A stretch of 16,931 nt of DNA from assembly GCA_009602725.1 (NCBI GenBank), contig WELB01000068.1, forward strand, positions 116,809-133,739, given 5' to 3'. The stretch is from Spirogloea muscicola (Eukaryota; Streptophyta; Zygnematophyceae; Spirogloeales; Spirogloeaceae). The notes under the pieces are model-generated. The model had not been told where the DNA came from. It worked only from the letters and a program-made list of their open reading frames with translations, and did not search any database. The translations under genes and the position numbers were made by a program. Below are positions 1 to 10,335 of this stretch, piece by piece; positions within the stretch are counted from its first letter, which is position 1; each line of letters opens with the position of its first letter.

Positions 1-60
1 CGCCGCCGCCGACGCCGCCGCCGCCGTGGCCGACCGCCGCCGGCTCCCGCGGGCCCGCAG

Positions 61-164
61 AGTACGCCTTCAAGGCCGTCAAGTCGTCCGGCGTGACGTC
101 CATCGGCGTGCGCGGCCGCGACTCTGTCTGTGTCGTCACCCAGAAGAAGGTCCCGGTACGCCTT

Positions 165-201
<37 letters not shown>

Positions 202-2406
202 CGCAGTCGTCGCCGCCGCCGCAGGAATCCTCGCCGGCGCTGCTGGCTGGCATCGGCCACCGGCCTGCCCGCTGGAATCTGGGGTTCTGGGCTTTGCTCC
301 TGGCTCGCTCGCTGGCGCTGATTGCGGCGGCGGCGTCGGCGGCGGCGCAGGACAAGCTGCTGGACCCGGCGAGCGTCACGCACCTCTTTGTCGTGACGCG
401 GTTCATCGGGCTGCTGGCGACGGGCATGACCGGTGCGCGTAACCCCTTCTGCCTAAAACCCTTAAGCTCCCGTTTGCTTCCTGAGCCCAGGGTTCGAGTC
501 CTCGCCTCCTCATCCCATCCGGGGGTCGTCCTTTCTGCCCAGCCACTGCCTAAACCCTAGCCCTTGTACCCTAACCTAACCCATACCCCAAACCTAAACC
601 CCTAACCAAACCCTTTTTGCTCCTCAAGTGGGAGGGAGGGGCAGAAAGAGTGGGTTAAGGGTTTAGCGGTTAGGTTTAAGTGTTCAGGGTTTAGCGTTTG
701 AAGGGTTCAGGGTTTAGGTTTGGGCGCTAGTCGCCGTCTGCGACTCGGCAGCCCTCTGACTTTGGCGTGATGGGCGCTCGCTGGGCAGCCGACGCGCGGT
801 CGCTGGTGCAGAAGGCGCGCAGCGAGGCGGCCGAGTTCAGGTTCAAGTTTGGGTACGAGATCCCGGTCGACTACCTCGCCAAGAGGTGCGGCCGTCGTCT
901 GACGCTGCAACTGCGGCAAGCTTCATGGCCTGCTTAGCTAAGTACTTGTCGTGTTGGGTCACGTTGGTCTAGCTTGTGTCGGCTGTAAGTCATGGTTACA
1001 GCTTAAATCAGAGCTTACGGTGTACCAGTCAGGTCCTCGGTCCTCGTCTTCCGTGCCCGTCAGCGGCTCAGCCGCTCACTCAGCCGTGCTGCTCGCGGCG
1101 TTCATGCCCTTGGGGTCGAGGGAGCAGGCTGGCGGATCAGGCGCAGGTGTACACGCAGCATGCGTACATGCGTCCGCTGGGCGTTGGTAAGCAGGCGGCC
1201 CCTGCTGTGCGAGCTACGCATTCTCGGTGCAAGCGAGTAGGCCTGCGTTTCTCGCACGTCCCCGCCCTTTCCGGACGCGGCAGCTGACGGCTTTGCCTTG
1301 ACGTGCAGCCGCGATCATCTGTGGGATTGATGAGGAGATGGGTCCGCAGCTGTACAAGTGCGACCCTGCTGGCTACTTTGTCGGTTACAAGGTGCACATT
1401 GAGTGCCTCTCGTAGCTGTGCAGTTCAAAGCATTAACTAAATGATTTGATTATTACAGTTCACCTCTCTGAGTATTGCAAGCTGACAGGAGGCATTCAGC
1501 ATCAGGCTGAAGCTGCATATCTCTCATGACTCATGACTCTTGCTGCAACAGGCCACATGCGCAGGCGCCAAGGAGCAGGAGGCCACCAACTTTTTGGAGA
1601 AGAAAGTGAAGGGCACCCCTCAGTTCTCCTATGACGAGACTGTGCAGGTTCTGCTGCCGCTGACCAGCCCATTATTTGTTTCTTATCTTCAGTGTTTATG
1701 GCCATCAAAAAGCTCTCACTTCTGCTCCCGGGTCTATCTTGCAAGCAGTCCCTCTGTGCCTGTGAAAGCAACACAATTGGTTGATCAGAAGTTTGACAAA
1801 CCCACTGCCAATTTAGAATAAATGCTTTGCAGGCTGCCGTCTTGCTCGCCTCTGTCCTACGAAGCACGTTACGATGCTAGTAAGTACACCTGCTTGATCG
1901 ACCAGCTTCTCTATTTGACAGTGTCGTGTGTCCCCTGGCAGACTGCCGTTTCTGCGCTCCAATCAGTACTGGCCGAAGATTTCAAGGCAACAGAGATTGA
2001 GGTATCCGTTGTCCCGTCACATTGTTAATCACCTTGTGCGAAGTTGTGATGAGCGTTGTCTTGTAGTCATGGGAATGTTTACGGCAACATGACTTGGACG
2101 TTGCATAAGAAAGTGCCCAAAAAATCTCGCTCGCAAGCAGGCCCCTTGAGGCTTTCATTGCTCAAGGCTTATGGAAGGGTGGAGAGCGAGGGGAATGTTG
2201 AGAATTTCACATGGACAACTCAGAGTCATAAGTTGCAAAGTACATTGGGGGTTTATATCAGTTGTCTATAGTATCTGATTCTAATTGACTGCAATTTTTG
2301 TTGTTGGCAGGTGGGTGTGGTAAGGAGCGAGGGGGACCGCTCCTTCCGTGTCCTGTCGCTAGACGAAGTGGAGCAGCATCTGACGGCCATCAGTGAGCGC
2401 GACTGA
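61..2406 (+). CDS. PAA1: 20S proteasome subunit alpha-6 (alpha type 6), 5'-truncated, 8 exons visible
   Basis: Encodes a non-catalytic alpha-ring subunit of the 20S proteasome core, which gates entry to the proteolytic chamber in cytosol and nucleus. Exons are 61-155, 351-432, 789-885, 1128-1186, 1309-1391, 1552-1647, 1942-2001 and 2311-2406, all with GT-AG introns and matching phases. Together they give 221 complete codons plus stop. The translation starts at (E)[18 protein letters not shown] and continues with [111 protein letters not shown] and ends HLTAISERD. This follows PSMA6/PAA1 along its length. The family is about 246 residues, so roughly the first 25 codons lie in one or more exons left of the window, and position 60 ends an intron. 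The gene is convergent with the NHX gene downstream. No breaks are seen. The 1648-1941 intron contains a possible extra exon, listed separately. Confidence 0.94.
165..200. repeat. (CCG)n microsatellite in a proteasome-gene intron
   Basis: About twelve uninterrupted CCG units begin ten bases after the donor of the 156-350 intron. Imperfect CCG units continue to about 230, and similar GCC-rich DNA fills 1-30 of the preceding intron. The run produces long poly-Pro, poly-Arg or poly-Ala frames that are not real coding regions. Confidence 0.9.
549..725. repeat. Palindromic degenerate telomere-like tracts inside a PAA1 intron
   Basis: Within the 433-788 intron, a C-rich tract (about 549-614, variants of CCCTAAA and CCCTAA) is followed, after a 35-base spacer, by a G-rich tract of opposite sense (about 650-725, variants of TTTAGGG). 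The units are degenerate, so this is not a functional telomere. The head-to-head layout could fold into a hairpin. A few more CCTAAAACCC-like units lie at 440-466. Confidence 0.85.
1833..1879 (+). other. Possible 47-nt cassette (poison) exon in the PAA1 gene
   Basis: The segment sits inside the 1648-1941 intron. It has a good acceptor (ATGCTTTGCAG, ending 1832) and a consensus donor (A|GTAAGTA, from 1880). Entered in phase 0 after the 1552-1647 exon it reads [15 protein letters not shown] and leaves two bases, TA. These join the A that begins the 1942 exon to make TAA, so inclusion would stop translation. Its start (GCTGCCGT) resembles the start of the true exon at 1942 (ACTGCCGT), so it might be a decayed exon duplicate. 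Use of this exon is inferred from splice-site appearance only. Confidence 0.35.
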
Positions 2407-3181
2407 TTTAAGAATTGATCGCAATCCGAATTGTCACCATCTGAGCCACTTCTGTGCTAAATACAACACTGGCAAGACCACTTATGACAAACAATGGTCG
2501 ACCTTAGCAGTCACAGCAAGCATTTGCGATGCATGGTCACACATCAGTAAATGAGTTGCTGCACATAAGCCCTGCTTGAATGTTAAGACCCTGCCAAAGT
2601 GTTCAAATATATTATGTCTGTCAATATATGCAGCTCTATCTGTATTCATATAAGTGTCCAGATCTTTGAAGGGCATGAAGACCCTCCATGTGGCAGTCAT
2701 GACATACATTTTGAGCAGCAAGTGGTGTCACCATCATGACATCTTCATTCCTTTGCTATGGAGCGGTGGCGTGATCTGTGCCGAGACCCTCAGAAAAAGA
2801 GTGTGGGCTAGGACTATGCACATTAAAAAGGGTAGCCGAACGAATGTATGCTAAGATCCTCAGAGTAAGAGTGTGATCTAAAATTATACATTGTAAGTGG
2901 GTGCTAAACAATGGCGTTGGCTTAAGGATAGGGGAGCAAGACTTGACAAGCTGCAAAGGCTGGTCTGAGCTCATGGAGCATGCCATTGACAAGCATAGCC
3001 AGCACCCATGAGACGGCGAAGAGTTGAAGGGACGCAAGCGTCCTTGCGATATGGTTGAGCCGTGGGCCCTGCGGTGTGCACGGAGTGTTCAGTCAAAGAC
3101 GTGGAGAGCCCTGGCTTGCCAAGGACGGCCATGGTCTTGCAGCGAGACTGAACTCTGGAGGTCAGTCGAGGCAGGCTTGAC
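2407..3181. other. Convergent intergenic region, no gene recognised
   Basis: This is the 775 bp between the stop codons of PAA1 (plus strand) and NHX (minus strand). It must hold both 3' untranslated regions. The open frames here (for example 2482-2721 minus and 2756-3037 minus) resemble no family I recognise and lack exon-like continuity. No clear cleavage signal could be fixed. The only structured sequence I saw is the duplication at 2781-2903. Confidence 0.6.
2781..2903. repeat. Diverged tandem duplication, 70-bp period
   Basis: Two units of about 52 bp, at 2781-2832 and 2851-2903, share the order GAYCCTCAGA..AAGAGTGTG, then a CTA-rich stretch, then TATRCAYT and AAGKGGGT/AAAGGGT. They are offset by 70 bp and have many substitutions, so the duplication is old. 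It lies in the shared 3' region of PAA1 and NHX, with no sign of coding. Confidence 0.6.
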
Positions 3182-6100
3182 TCATCCAAACTCAGGCTGT
3201 CGGAGCAGCCGCTCATTTATGAGGCCGTGGTGCGTGGAGCCATCTTCGGGTAGAAGCTGCACAAAGCCCCGCCCGCCGAACATGGGCCGCATGTAGCTGT
3301 CGTCAAAGCGCCGCCAGACGGAGTGCACATCTGGCGCGGGCAGCATGAGCAGCGCCGCAAGGCTGGATAGGCGCTGGGGCGGTTCGTCTGGGTCCCGTAA
3401 GCTGAGGCTGCTGGACTCATTACTTTCATGACGCTGAGCACTCCCCAGCAGCGGGGAATGGCTCCCGTTTTGGTCTGGCAGTGCCCAACAAATTCAACAT
3501 ACTCATGCCTTGCAACTGAGTCTATCTGGGCAAGCAGCACCTCATGGTACAAGGCGAGCAATACTGTCGAGTTCACAAATCCTACAGCTGAGCTTGCAGC
3601 TGGCCTGTCACTTGATCGCAGTGCTTGCATATCAAACTTTCTACAGAATTGACGACTTTGTATCAATTTCTGAGAGGCGTCATATGACAAAGTTGCGTGC
3701 CATCAGAATCATACCTGGAGTAGAGCCTCGTTCTACGGAGTGCCCCTCACTATCAGAAATTGGAACGTAATGCTTGTGGGGCTGCAGCGTCTTGATGATT
3801 GGTCTTGTGAGTAGCCCAAATACCTAACATAAGCAGATACACGACAGCATTGGAAAAGGGCTGCCTTTCTTTTCCGGGAAGCTTCCCACAAGCTCATATC
3901 TAGGTTGATATCTTAGAGAGCGGTATTCGATTACTTTGATCAGTAGGTGTGACATGGGGCATCTGGTCTTACAATGGTTGTGAAGAGTACGACAAGGATG
4001 GTGGTGCAGATGATGGTCGCTTGCTCATAGTTAACGATATCCCCTTGCTGAGTAAACTGCGACCAACAACATCAAAGATTAAATGCTGAGTCAAGGTGAG
4101 CCTGTCCTAGAGCCTCTTTCTCTATGGGCGAGCCTTCTTCTAGAGCTGGCCAACAGGGCTTGCGCACATTTTTGTCCTCACAAGGTTAACTACATGTAGT
4201 CACTGCAGGACTGTATCACGCGTATCCCACAGATTGGTAAAAGTGCAAGCTTCAATACAAGTGCTGCTAAATGCACCTGATTGAATGCGAGTGCAATCGT
4301 CACAGCTCCTCTTATCATTCCAGCCCACCATATCACAACCTGTATGTGACTTGTGCATTATTAGACCAGAATATAGCAGCATTTCACTATTGCTGGCTCT
4401 TGCAAAAATGAGATTTGCAGCCCTGATTGGTCCTTACTCCAGCCATTTGCGCAGTGCCTAATAGCAACAGGGTTTTACTCACCATCTGTTTCCAGTGCAG
4501 CTTTGCCGAGTGGTTGTGCACGAAGTTGGACAGATACGATAGTGGGAACACAAATGCTGCCCTGCCGAGGACCAGGAGCAGCAGGAGACTCACAGCCAAC
4601 TTGATGGCTAATCTGGGGACAATAAACAGATAATCTGCCTTATCAATGTCAAGGATGCAGACAAGATCGTTATCATTCCCCTTGTGCTTTTGATTTTGTA
4701 GCCTTCTAACTACTACGGCATGAAGGTCACAGGCACAAATGGACAACAATGTCATCGAGAACTTGCTGAGGGTTTTAACAACGCAGAGAAGGTGCTCCGA
4801 CATGTACCACTGCTTGAACAACTTACTGATAATCAATGGCTCCCCACTTCTCCGGGTCTAGTGCGTCCAGGCCAACATAGAGAAATATGAAAGTTTCTGC
4901 AATGTATGACATGGTGGCAAAAGCATGCCTGTTGCACAAGCCCACAACTATATGAGCAACTGCTCTTGGCCACGCGGGTAACACATATATACTTGAGTCG
5001 AAGTACCAATTCAGATACCCAAGCAGACATGAAATCTGTACATACTTGCTGGTGACCCTGGAGGCCTCAGTGACATTGTGCCATGCATAGTGCGACATCA
5101 CTATCCCACAAAAGAAAACTGTGAGAATCCCGCTCAATTCGAGCAGCTGTGAAAGAAGAGGTACAAAAGCCTTGTCAAGTGCAGTATACTACACTAAATA
5201 TTAGTTTCAGACAGGTCAGAGGTCAGGTTTATTCAAAAGCAGTCAGTAATTAGGTGATGTTGCACTCAAACGTAATAGATGCAGACATCATTCACTTGGT
5301 GCAACTCTATAGTCCTGCAAGCATAAAGCTTGGCCCCTGCACAAATTACCTCAGCAAACACATACGAGAGATAAGCCATGAGAGTCATTAGCGCTATTTC
5401 CCGATCAGTCGAGTGCCTGCACTTGCATGACAGGATTGCGATGCTGCAGTGTACATCATTCTGATCCAAATATGCTAGCACTTAATCCCCTTAATGCAAG
5501 CCCAGTAACAACAGTAACAACAGTTGGAAACAGTCTGGAGGCTATATCCCTGACTTACAAGATTCATTCTAGCTTGGCGGTTTTGCACAAAATCACTCAC
5601 CGTCCAATGTACAGCCTCTTGATTACGTAAGCTGTCAGCAAGCCGGTCTACATAGACAATTTGACGCACAGAAGAAGCTATCAAGGACCGGTTAGCAACC
5701 AAGCCCAGGCCTCAGTCTTACTTACTTCCACCACCTTCAGCTATGACCGGCATTAGTGGCCAAGCTTGTAGAATTTACTGCAGCGTAAAGTGTTGTCAAA
5801 GTGATCAGATAAAATCAGAGTGGTTATTTCCAGATTACAAGCTCCCTCAGAGTAAAGGCAACTCGTACTCACCACAATTCCAAGGGCGGTGCTTGTCAGG
5901 AAGAGGTAGGAGAAGCTGGCAACGATAGAGAGGAACTTGACAACTCCAAAGGTGTTGAAGTCATAACTCTGAATGGCTCGAAAAAGTACCACTGAAGCTG
6001 CATCATTTACCACTCCCTCTCCAAAGACCAGCGCATATAGGAATGGAGTCTCGTTCTGGTCGAGGATCTGCAGAAACAACAAAAGATGATAGAAATTGCC

Positions 6101-7603
6101 TCAGAAGGATGCAAAGTAAGCTCACAAAGTGGTACAGAGATAATTTGCGGTAGTCAGCAGCTCCAAGAACCCAACTCTGTGGCGGCGGACATCATTTGGC
6201 CCATAACAAAGGACAGAGAGTTAGCGATATCATACAGAGTAGTGGACCTAAGCACTTACAATTGACGACACTGTTGCACTCTGTGGTGAAGGGCACGTAC
6301 CTGCAGGGTACAGACAGAGTCTGTGGCAGAGAAGATTGATCCAAGAGCTGCCAAGACATTGCAAAACACGAGCAGTAAGAACAGGCTCAATAGTGCTCAA
6401 TGTGTAGGTAGCACTGGCAGCATGACATTGATAAGCTGCAACTGCTATTGATTGTCAAGTCTATGTTTGTGACTGACTGCCCTTGCAAGCATTTCATCAA
6501 GCCTCTCCCCCACCTAGATAATCTTTGATAGTGAGATCCTTAAAACCAAGCCGCGGGCAGATGTAGTAGGCCCCTGCATTTGACCAAGCCCAAATGGCAC
6601 AATAGCACAGAGCGCGGTGAAGCATAGGTATGATAAGGCACAAGATGCATGTGATGCATCCATTTCCTTAGCCCAACTTCACTCAATCAGCCCAGCACAG
6701 AGCCCTTGTCCATGTACAAGTGCACAAGGTTCAGGAGAATTGCAGTCCTCTGACGGAGCTTATGAGAGAACCGAATGGTGTACCAAAAGCTATAACGATG
6801 AAGGAGATGAAAGTGCCTACAACTCCATACATGATGATGGTCATGAAGTTCCGGAAAAACTGCTTCTTCTTGACTTGAAAACTGCAGGTAAGACAGTCGT
6901 TCTTCCATTGGCTCACGAGGACTTGTAATCACTGTACCTCGTAGTCAGCAATCAGCATTCTTCTATCAGCAGATGCAGTGTAATGCGTGCATTGTCCACA
7001 TTCAACAATTTGAATAGCTTACCCCGCATTGAAAATGATTGGCGGCAGAAGATAGATGAAAAATAGTTCCTCATTGAAGCGAAGAACATGCGAGGATGCT
7101 CCTCCGCTAAATATGAGAACACATCCACCAGAAAGGAGCCCCTGTTATGAACAGAGAAGCTGTGCTTATGTCAAATGTTCCATATCCCATACACCACATT
7201 TTAGAAGCTCAGCATTGCTGAGCTAGCCTCAGTATAGATACAATAGGACAAACGAGTATGGTGTGTCCCGGAATGCGCTAGGGAGTACAATGACAATTTA
7301 TGCTAGTACTGCAACTACAAGAGAGTACACATAAGCAACAAGTACGATCTCCACATAAGTCAAGCGAGAAAGACATGAAGGCTGCTACTTTGAAACTCCG
7401 TGAAAGACAGACAGATATACGGAGCCTGGAGTAAGACAGTTTAGGCAGCCGCAATATGTCTTTTGGATGTGCATCAGTGCTTCTTCAAGAATGCTTACTA
7501 TTGTGATCGCAGTGAAGGACTCTGATAGCCAACGGCTCTCCTCCAGTAGATGACCCAGGATAATGCAGAGGGATATGAGGGCCGTGAAGAGCGTAATGGA
7601 CAT
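3182..7603 (-). CDS. NHX: Plant-type vacuolar/endosomal Na+(K+)/H+ antiporter (NHX class I), 15 exons
   Basis: A CPA1-family exchanger that loads Na+ or K+ into vacuoles or related compartments against H+. Minus-strand exons: 7499-7603, 7023-7141, 6784-6881, 6514-6573, 6301-6347, 5873-6067, 5601-5647, 5350-5416, 5046-5146, 4827-4928, 4483-4612, 4277-4339, 3973-4056, 3715-3823, 3182-3474. Introns are GT-AG and phases agree, giving 539 codons plus stop; Arabidopsis NHX1 has 538. Motifs: ILGHLLEESRW (about 15-25); amiloride-motif LFFIYLLPPI (61-70) then FNAGFQVKKKQFFRNF; ATDSVCTLQ (135-143); VFGEGVVNDAASVVLF with the Asn-Asp pair at 164-165; HSTDREIALM (225-234); SGILTVFFCGIVMSHY; ETFIFLYVGLDALDPEKW; GRAAFVFPLSYLSNF; WWAGMIRGAVTIALAFNQ (361-378); and plant-type tail RRFDDSYMRPMFGGRGFV. 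About 10-12 hydrophobic segments are expected. The start is the ATG at 7603; the frame is open upstream only to TGA at 7658-7660 with no other ATG, although a 5' exon spliced in cannot be excluded. Ion preference and exact compartment are inferred. Confidence 0.94.
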
Positions 7604-9555
7604 GACATCAGGCGAAGACTTCCTATCATCGTCACCACCACTTTGCCCTGCTGCTGCTCACACAAGTCAAGAAGGGGAATGCGCACGCTTAGTTCAATCT
7701 GAGCTAAGCCTACCTACAGCTCCTCAAGTCAGGAACTGCATCACAGCCTTGTAATTAAGACCATAAGATTAAATAGCTGCAGCGGTACGGTACATTACAA
7801 CTGCGTTACAAAGTACCAGAAATAAGTGTTGCCACAATCCATGTCTGCTTCTGCCAATTCTATAAAGCCCGCCAACAATCTAGCTTCGCAATTTTGAGAC
7901 AACTCTGTTGGCGTGAAGGAAAGGCTTGAAATGGCATCCAGAGAGATATGGAAAGACTAGAAGGCAGTGTCCCATCACCAAGTGCGGTCACAACCCACAA
8001 ATGCTGCTCCCAGTATAAGAAGCCCCCGCAGCTGCAACAGCCTAGCTACTCAGAATGCCGACTACATCTTCCCCTCAAGGGAAAAGCTTGGATCAGCTGC
8101 GATCAGCTTGATCAGCTGTGTCCTACATCCTATTGGAAGATCAGTGAAGAACTGGCTTAAGTATGAGTATGAGCAGCTAGCCAGGGATGTCTGTCTTGCC
8201 TTGTGCTAAGAGGTGGCTGAGGAACACGGCTCCGGTCCTCTTGAGCGGGCCATGCCCGACGTCCATCGCAGGATCAGCCATGTCTGCATGGAGAGCAACA
8301 ACTCGTCAATGATAGCAACGCCCAGAGCGTGTTGTTGCCGTCAGACAAGCGTGCCCCAGCCTGGAGAGGCTAGCGTGCCTGCCTGTCACTGGCAAGGATT
8401 GACCAGGCCTCCACAGGTCTTCTGACTCCCTGCCGATATCGTGCCTAGTCCACCCGGGTGAAGACAAGATCACGTTTCTCTCAAGTTCCCAGGAGTCAAT
8501 GAGAGGTTCCCTTGAAGCTGTCGTGCATCAGCCATCATTGCTATGACGTGATGTCGTGATAGCCATTTAGATGCAGGCGGCCGCTAAAATTTCGATCCTG
8601 CTGACGTAACGCTAGCAGGCTCTGCAGCAGGCTGTTGCATTCTGATTCCAGAATGACGAAGCCTCCTCTTTCAGCAAGCATTATTATATCAGATGGCGCT
8701 GGCACATGCAACCGTGTCTGACGTCGACAGTCCTACGAACAGCTGGATGCAGGTACGAGTGCACGTCCGTAAGGTCAGCTGCGCGACGTGACGAGCACCT
8801 GAGGAGCTCTGCTTCGAGCCGCTCAGAGCTTCAAGCCATGCCAGCTGCCGCTGGCGGCGCGCACGCCAGTCCCACCGCCGCTGCTGCATGCAGCGCGCCA
8901 AGAGGTGGCCTCCGCGCGCTGCGGCGCCATGCCATGCCGGCGACGTCGGGACCGCGCAGCGCTTGCGGCTCCTGCGGCGGCGCCTGGCGGCGGAGCTGCG
9001 ATGGCGGCGGGGAGCTTGCTTAGAATGGCGGAGGGGTGGGCAAGCAGAAGTATTGATGGGAGGTGGGGAGGCTTGGGATAACCCCACCGGATGGGGACCG
9101 GGCGGCTGGGCAAGGGGGTTTGAGCCTAAGGCCCATCTCCCCACGTCGGTATAGTGGCTCTGGCGGCACTGCCAGTGGCGATTTGACGTCGGGGGCGCCG
9201 TCGGACGCAGCCGGGGGGCCCCGACCAGACTCGGCTAACCGCGCTAACCGCCATGCGATGCCCGACGCCCGATGAAGGTGGCGGCGGCCGGGTCGCCATC
9301 GTCGGGCGGCGTCCGCCGCTGTGCTGGCCAAGTCGTGTCAAAGTGGGTATCATACGTGGTCAAAACACCGGCCGACTTCGACACAGGAGGTACGTCCAAG
9401 CCATCAATTGTTGGAGCATTGCGCCGCGCCTCTGGTGAATCTCGTAATAGTCCATGAGATCAGAAGGTGAACGTTTAGCACATTTTGGTCGTGTTGCCAG
9501 CAAGAGAGAATGACAATAACCAAGAAAGGGCTATGGTTGTGATTGGCCCAGCCTA
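7604..9555. other. Divergent intergenic region upstream of NHX, no gene recognised
   Basis: This is the left part of the gap between the divergent NHX and P4H genes. Open frames at 7563-7754, 7948-8209, 8213-8425 and 8689-9154 (both strands) show no recognisable domain and no believable exon chain. The NHX promoter should lie just right of 7603. About 8830-9340 is clearly more GC-rich than its surroundings and could be a CpG-type regulatory patch or a decayed copy of something, but I see no coding homology. A short tandem repeat lies at 8091-8118. Confidence 0.55.
8091..8118. repeat. Short GATCAGCT tandem repeat
   Basis: Three consecutive units of 9-10 bp, each containing GATCAGCT (followed by GC, T and GTG). 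It is too short to assign a function and lies in otherwise featureless intergenic DNA. Confidence 0.7.
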
Positions 9556-9976
9556 CAGTCATACCTCGTTATAGGCACGTCGGCCGGTTTGGCAAAAATG
9601 TGTGACTATATCGAGGTGGGCTTGTTCGTTGTAGAGGCACTATTGCCCCCAAATGTGCTTCTACCGTGACAATCAGCAGTATATCAGATTGTATTTGAAA
9701 AATGGCTTTTCGGGTTTAGGTTTAGGGGTAGGGTTTAAAAACTTGACCCTTAACCCTAAACCTCATCCCTAATCCCTGTAGAGAATATCAGAGATAAGTT
9801 GATTTGTTTTCATATAGGCACTTCTAGTGGGGGAATTTGCCCCGAAAAACTGTGCCTGTACATAACGGCACGTCCCCTTATCGAGTCACTTTTGCCTGGG
9901 GAAAAAAGTGGTGCCACTATCGAGGGATTGCCCTAATGTGCCCTTATCCGTGGGTGCCCATAACGAGGTATGACTG
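9556..9976. mobile_element. 421-bp MITE-like non-autonomous DNA transposon
   Basis: The left end starts CAGTCATACCTCGTTATAGG (continuing CAC). The reverse complement of the right end starts CAGTCATACCTCGTTATGGG (continuing CAC). That is 22 of 23 matching bases as terminal inverted repeats. No transposase frame lies inside, so it would be mobilised in trans. The CAGTCATACCTCG-type terminus and the TA at 9554-9555 recall Tc1/mariner-pogo (Tigger-like) elements, from family knowledge. The right flank reads GGTA rather than TA directly, so the target duplication is imperfect. Degenerate repeats of the terminal motif (TCGATAGTGGCAC, TCGATAAGGGGACGTGCC on the complement) recur inside the right arm, and the centre holds inverted telomere-like tracts. 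Confidence 0.75.
9712..9777. repeat. Inverted telomere-like tracts at the centre of the MITE
   Basis: A G-rich tract (9712-9738: GGGTTTAGGTTTAGGGG and GTAGGGTTTAA) is followed by a C-rich tract (9746-9777: CCCTTAACCCTAAACC, then CATCCCTAATCCC). The two are near-complementary across an 8-base spacer and could form a hairpin. The order is G-rich then C-rich, the reverse of the order in the PAA1 intron. Confidence 0.85.
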
Positions 9977-10191
9977 GGTATACAAGAGCAAGGTAATGTA
10001 AGGACAAAATGGGGGCCATTGTAGATGACAACGAAGACAAAGTGAGAGCTTTCTGATGACAAAAAGACGGCCAAGTGACGCCTGCAGGCCTTATTCTCAC
10101 CGTCTTCCAGCGCCCCCCCCCCCGGCCAGCCCCGCCTGCCGCGCCGCGATCCCCGCCGCGGCCGCCGCCGCCGCCGCCGTCACCNTCGCCA

Positions 10192-10226
<35 letters not shown>

Positions 10227-10335
10227 AAGCCGTTCTGAGGCGGCGGAGATGGCGGGAGGGCCGTTGCGGAGCCCGGTGCGGTTGCCCGGGCGCTAGCAGC
10301 AGCCGGGGGCCGACAGTCGCGGCAGAGCGGCGGCC
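9977..10335. promoter_or_regulatory. Probable P4H promoter and 5' untranslated region
   Basis: This stretch lies between the MITE and the P4H start codon. It becomes strongly GC-rich from about 10110, as expected for a 5' region in a GC-rich genome. I could not place a TATA box or transcription start. The undetermined base and the CCG/GGC hairpin lie within it. The role is inferred from position. Confidence 0.4.
10151..10227. repeat. Inverted CCG / GGC trinucleotide runs flanking an undetermined base
   Basis: A (CCG)n-like run at 10151-10180 is followed by about 11 bases, including the N at 10185, and then by an uninterrupted (GGC)n run at 10192-10227. The runs are complementary and could fold into a long, very stable hairpin. 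The N is the only ambiguous base in the window and sits at the turn, which suggests a sequencing stop at the structure. Confidence 0.9.

Noticed and set aside
491-505. GGTTCGAGTCC, resembling a tRNA T-arm
   Set aside because: The bases flanking the loop do not pair into a five-base stem. No matching acceptor stem or anticodon arm is found upstream. It lies in the PAA1 intron.
93-560. Long open frame with a poly-proline run
   Set aside because: It reads through a real exon (61-155), the CCG-rich intron and another exon out of context. The proteasome frame is only preserved by splicing out 156-350.
4200-4276. Possible NHX exon on the minus strand reading CTFTNLWDTRDTVLQ
   Set aside because: It would follow an intron of about 27 bases with wrong phase. 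The exon at 3973-4056 (FTQQGDIVNYEQATIICTTI) supplies this region of the protein with correct phase and better family match.
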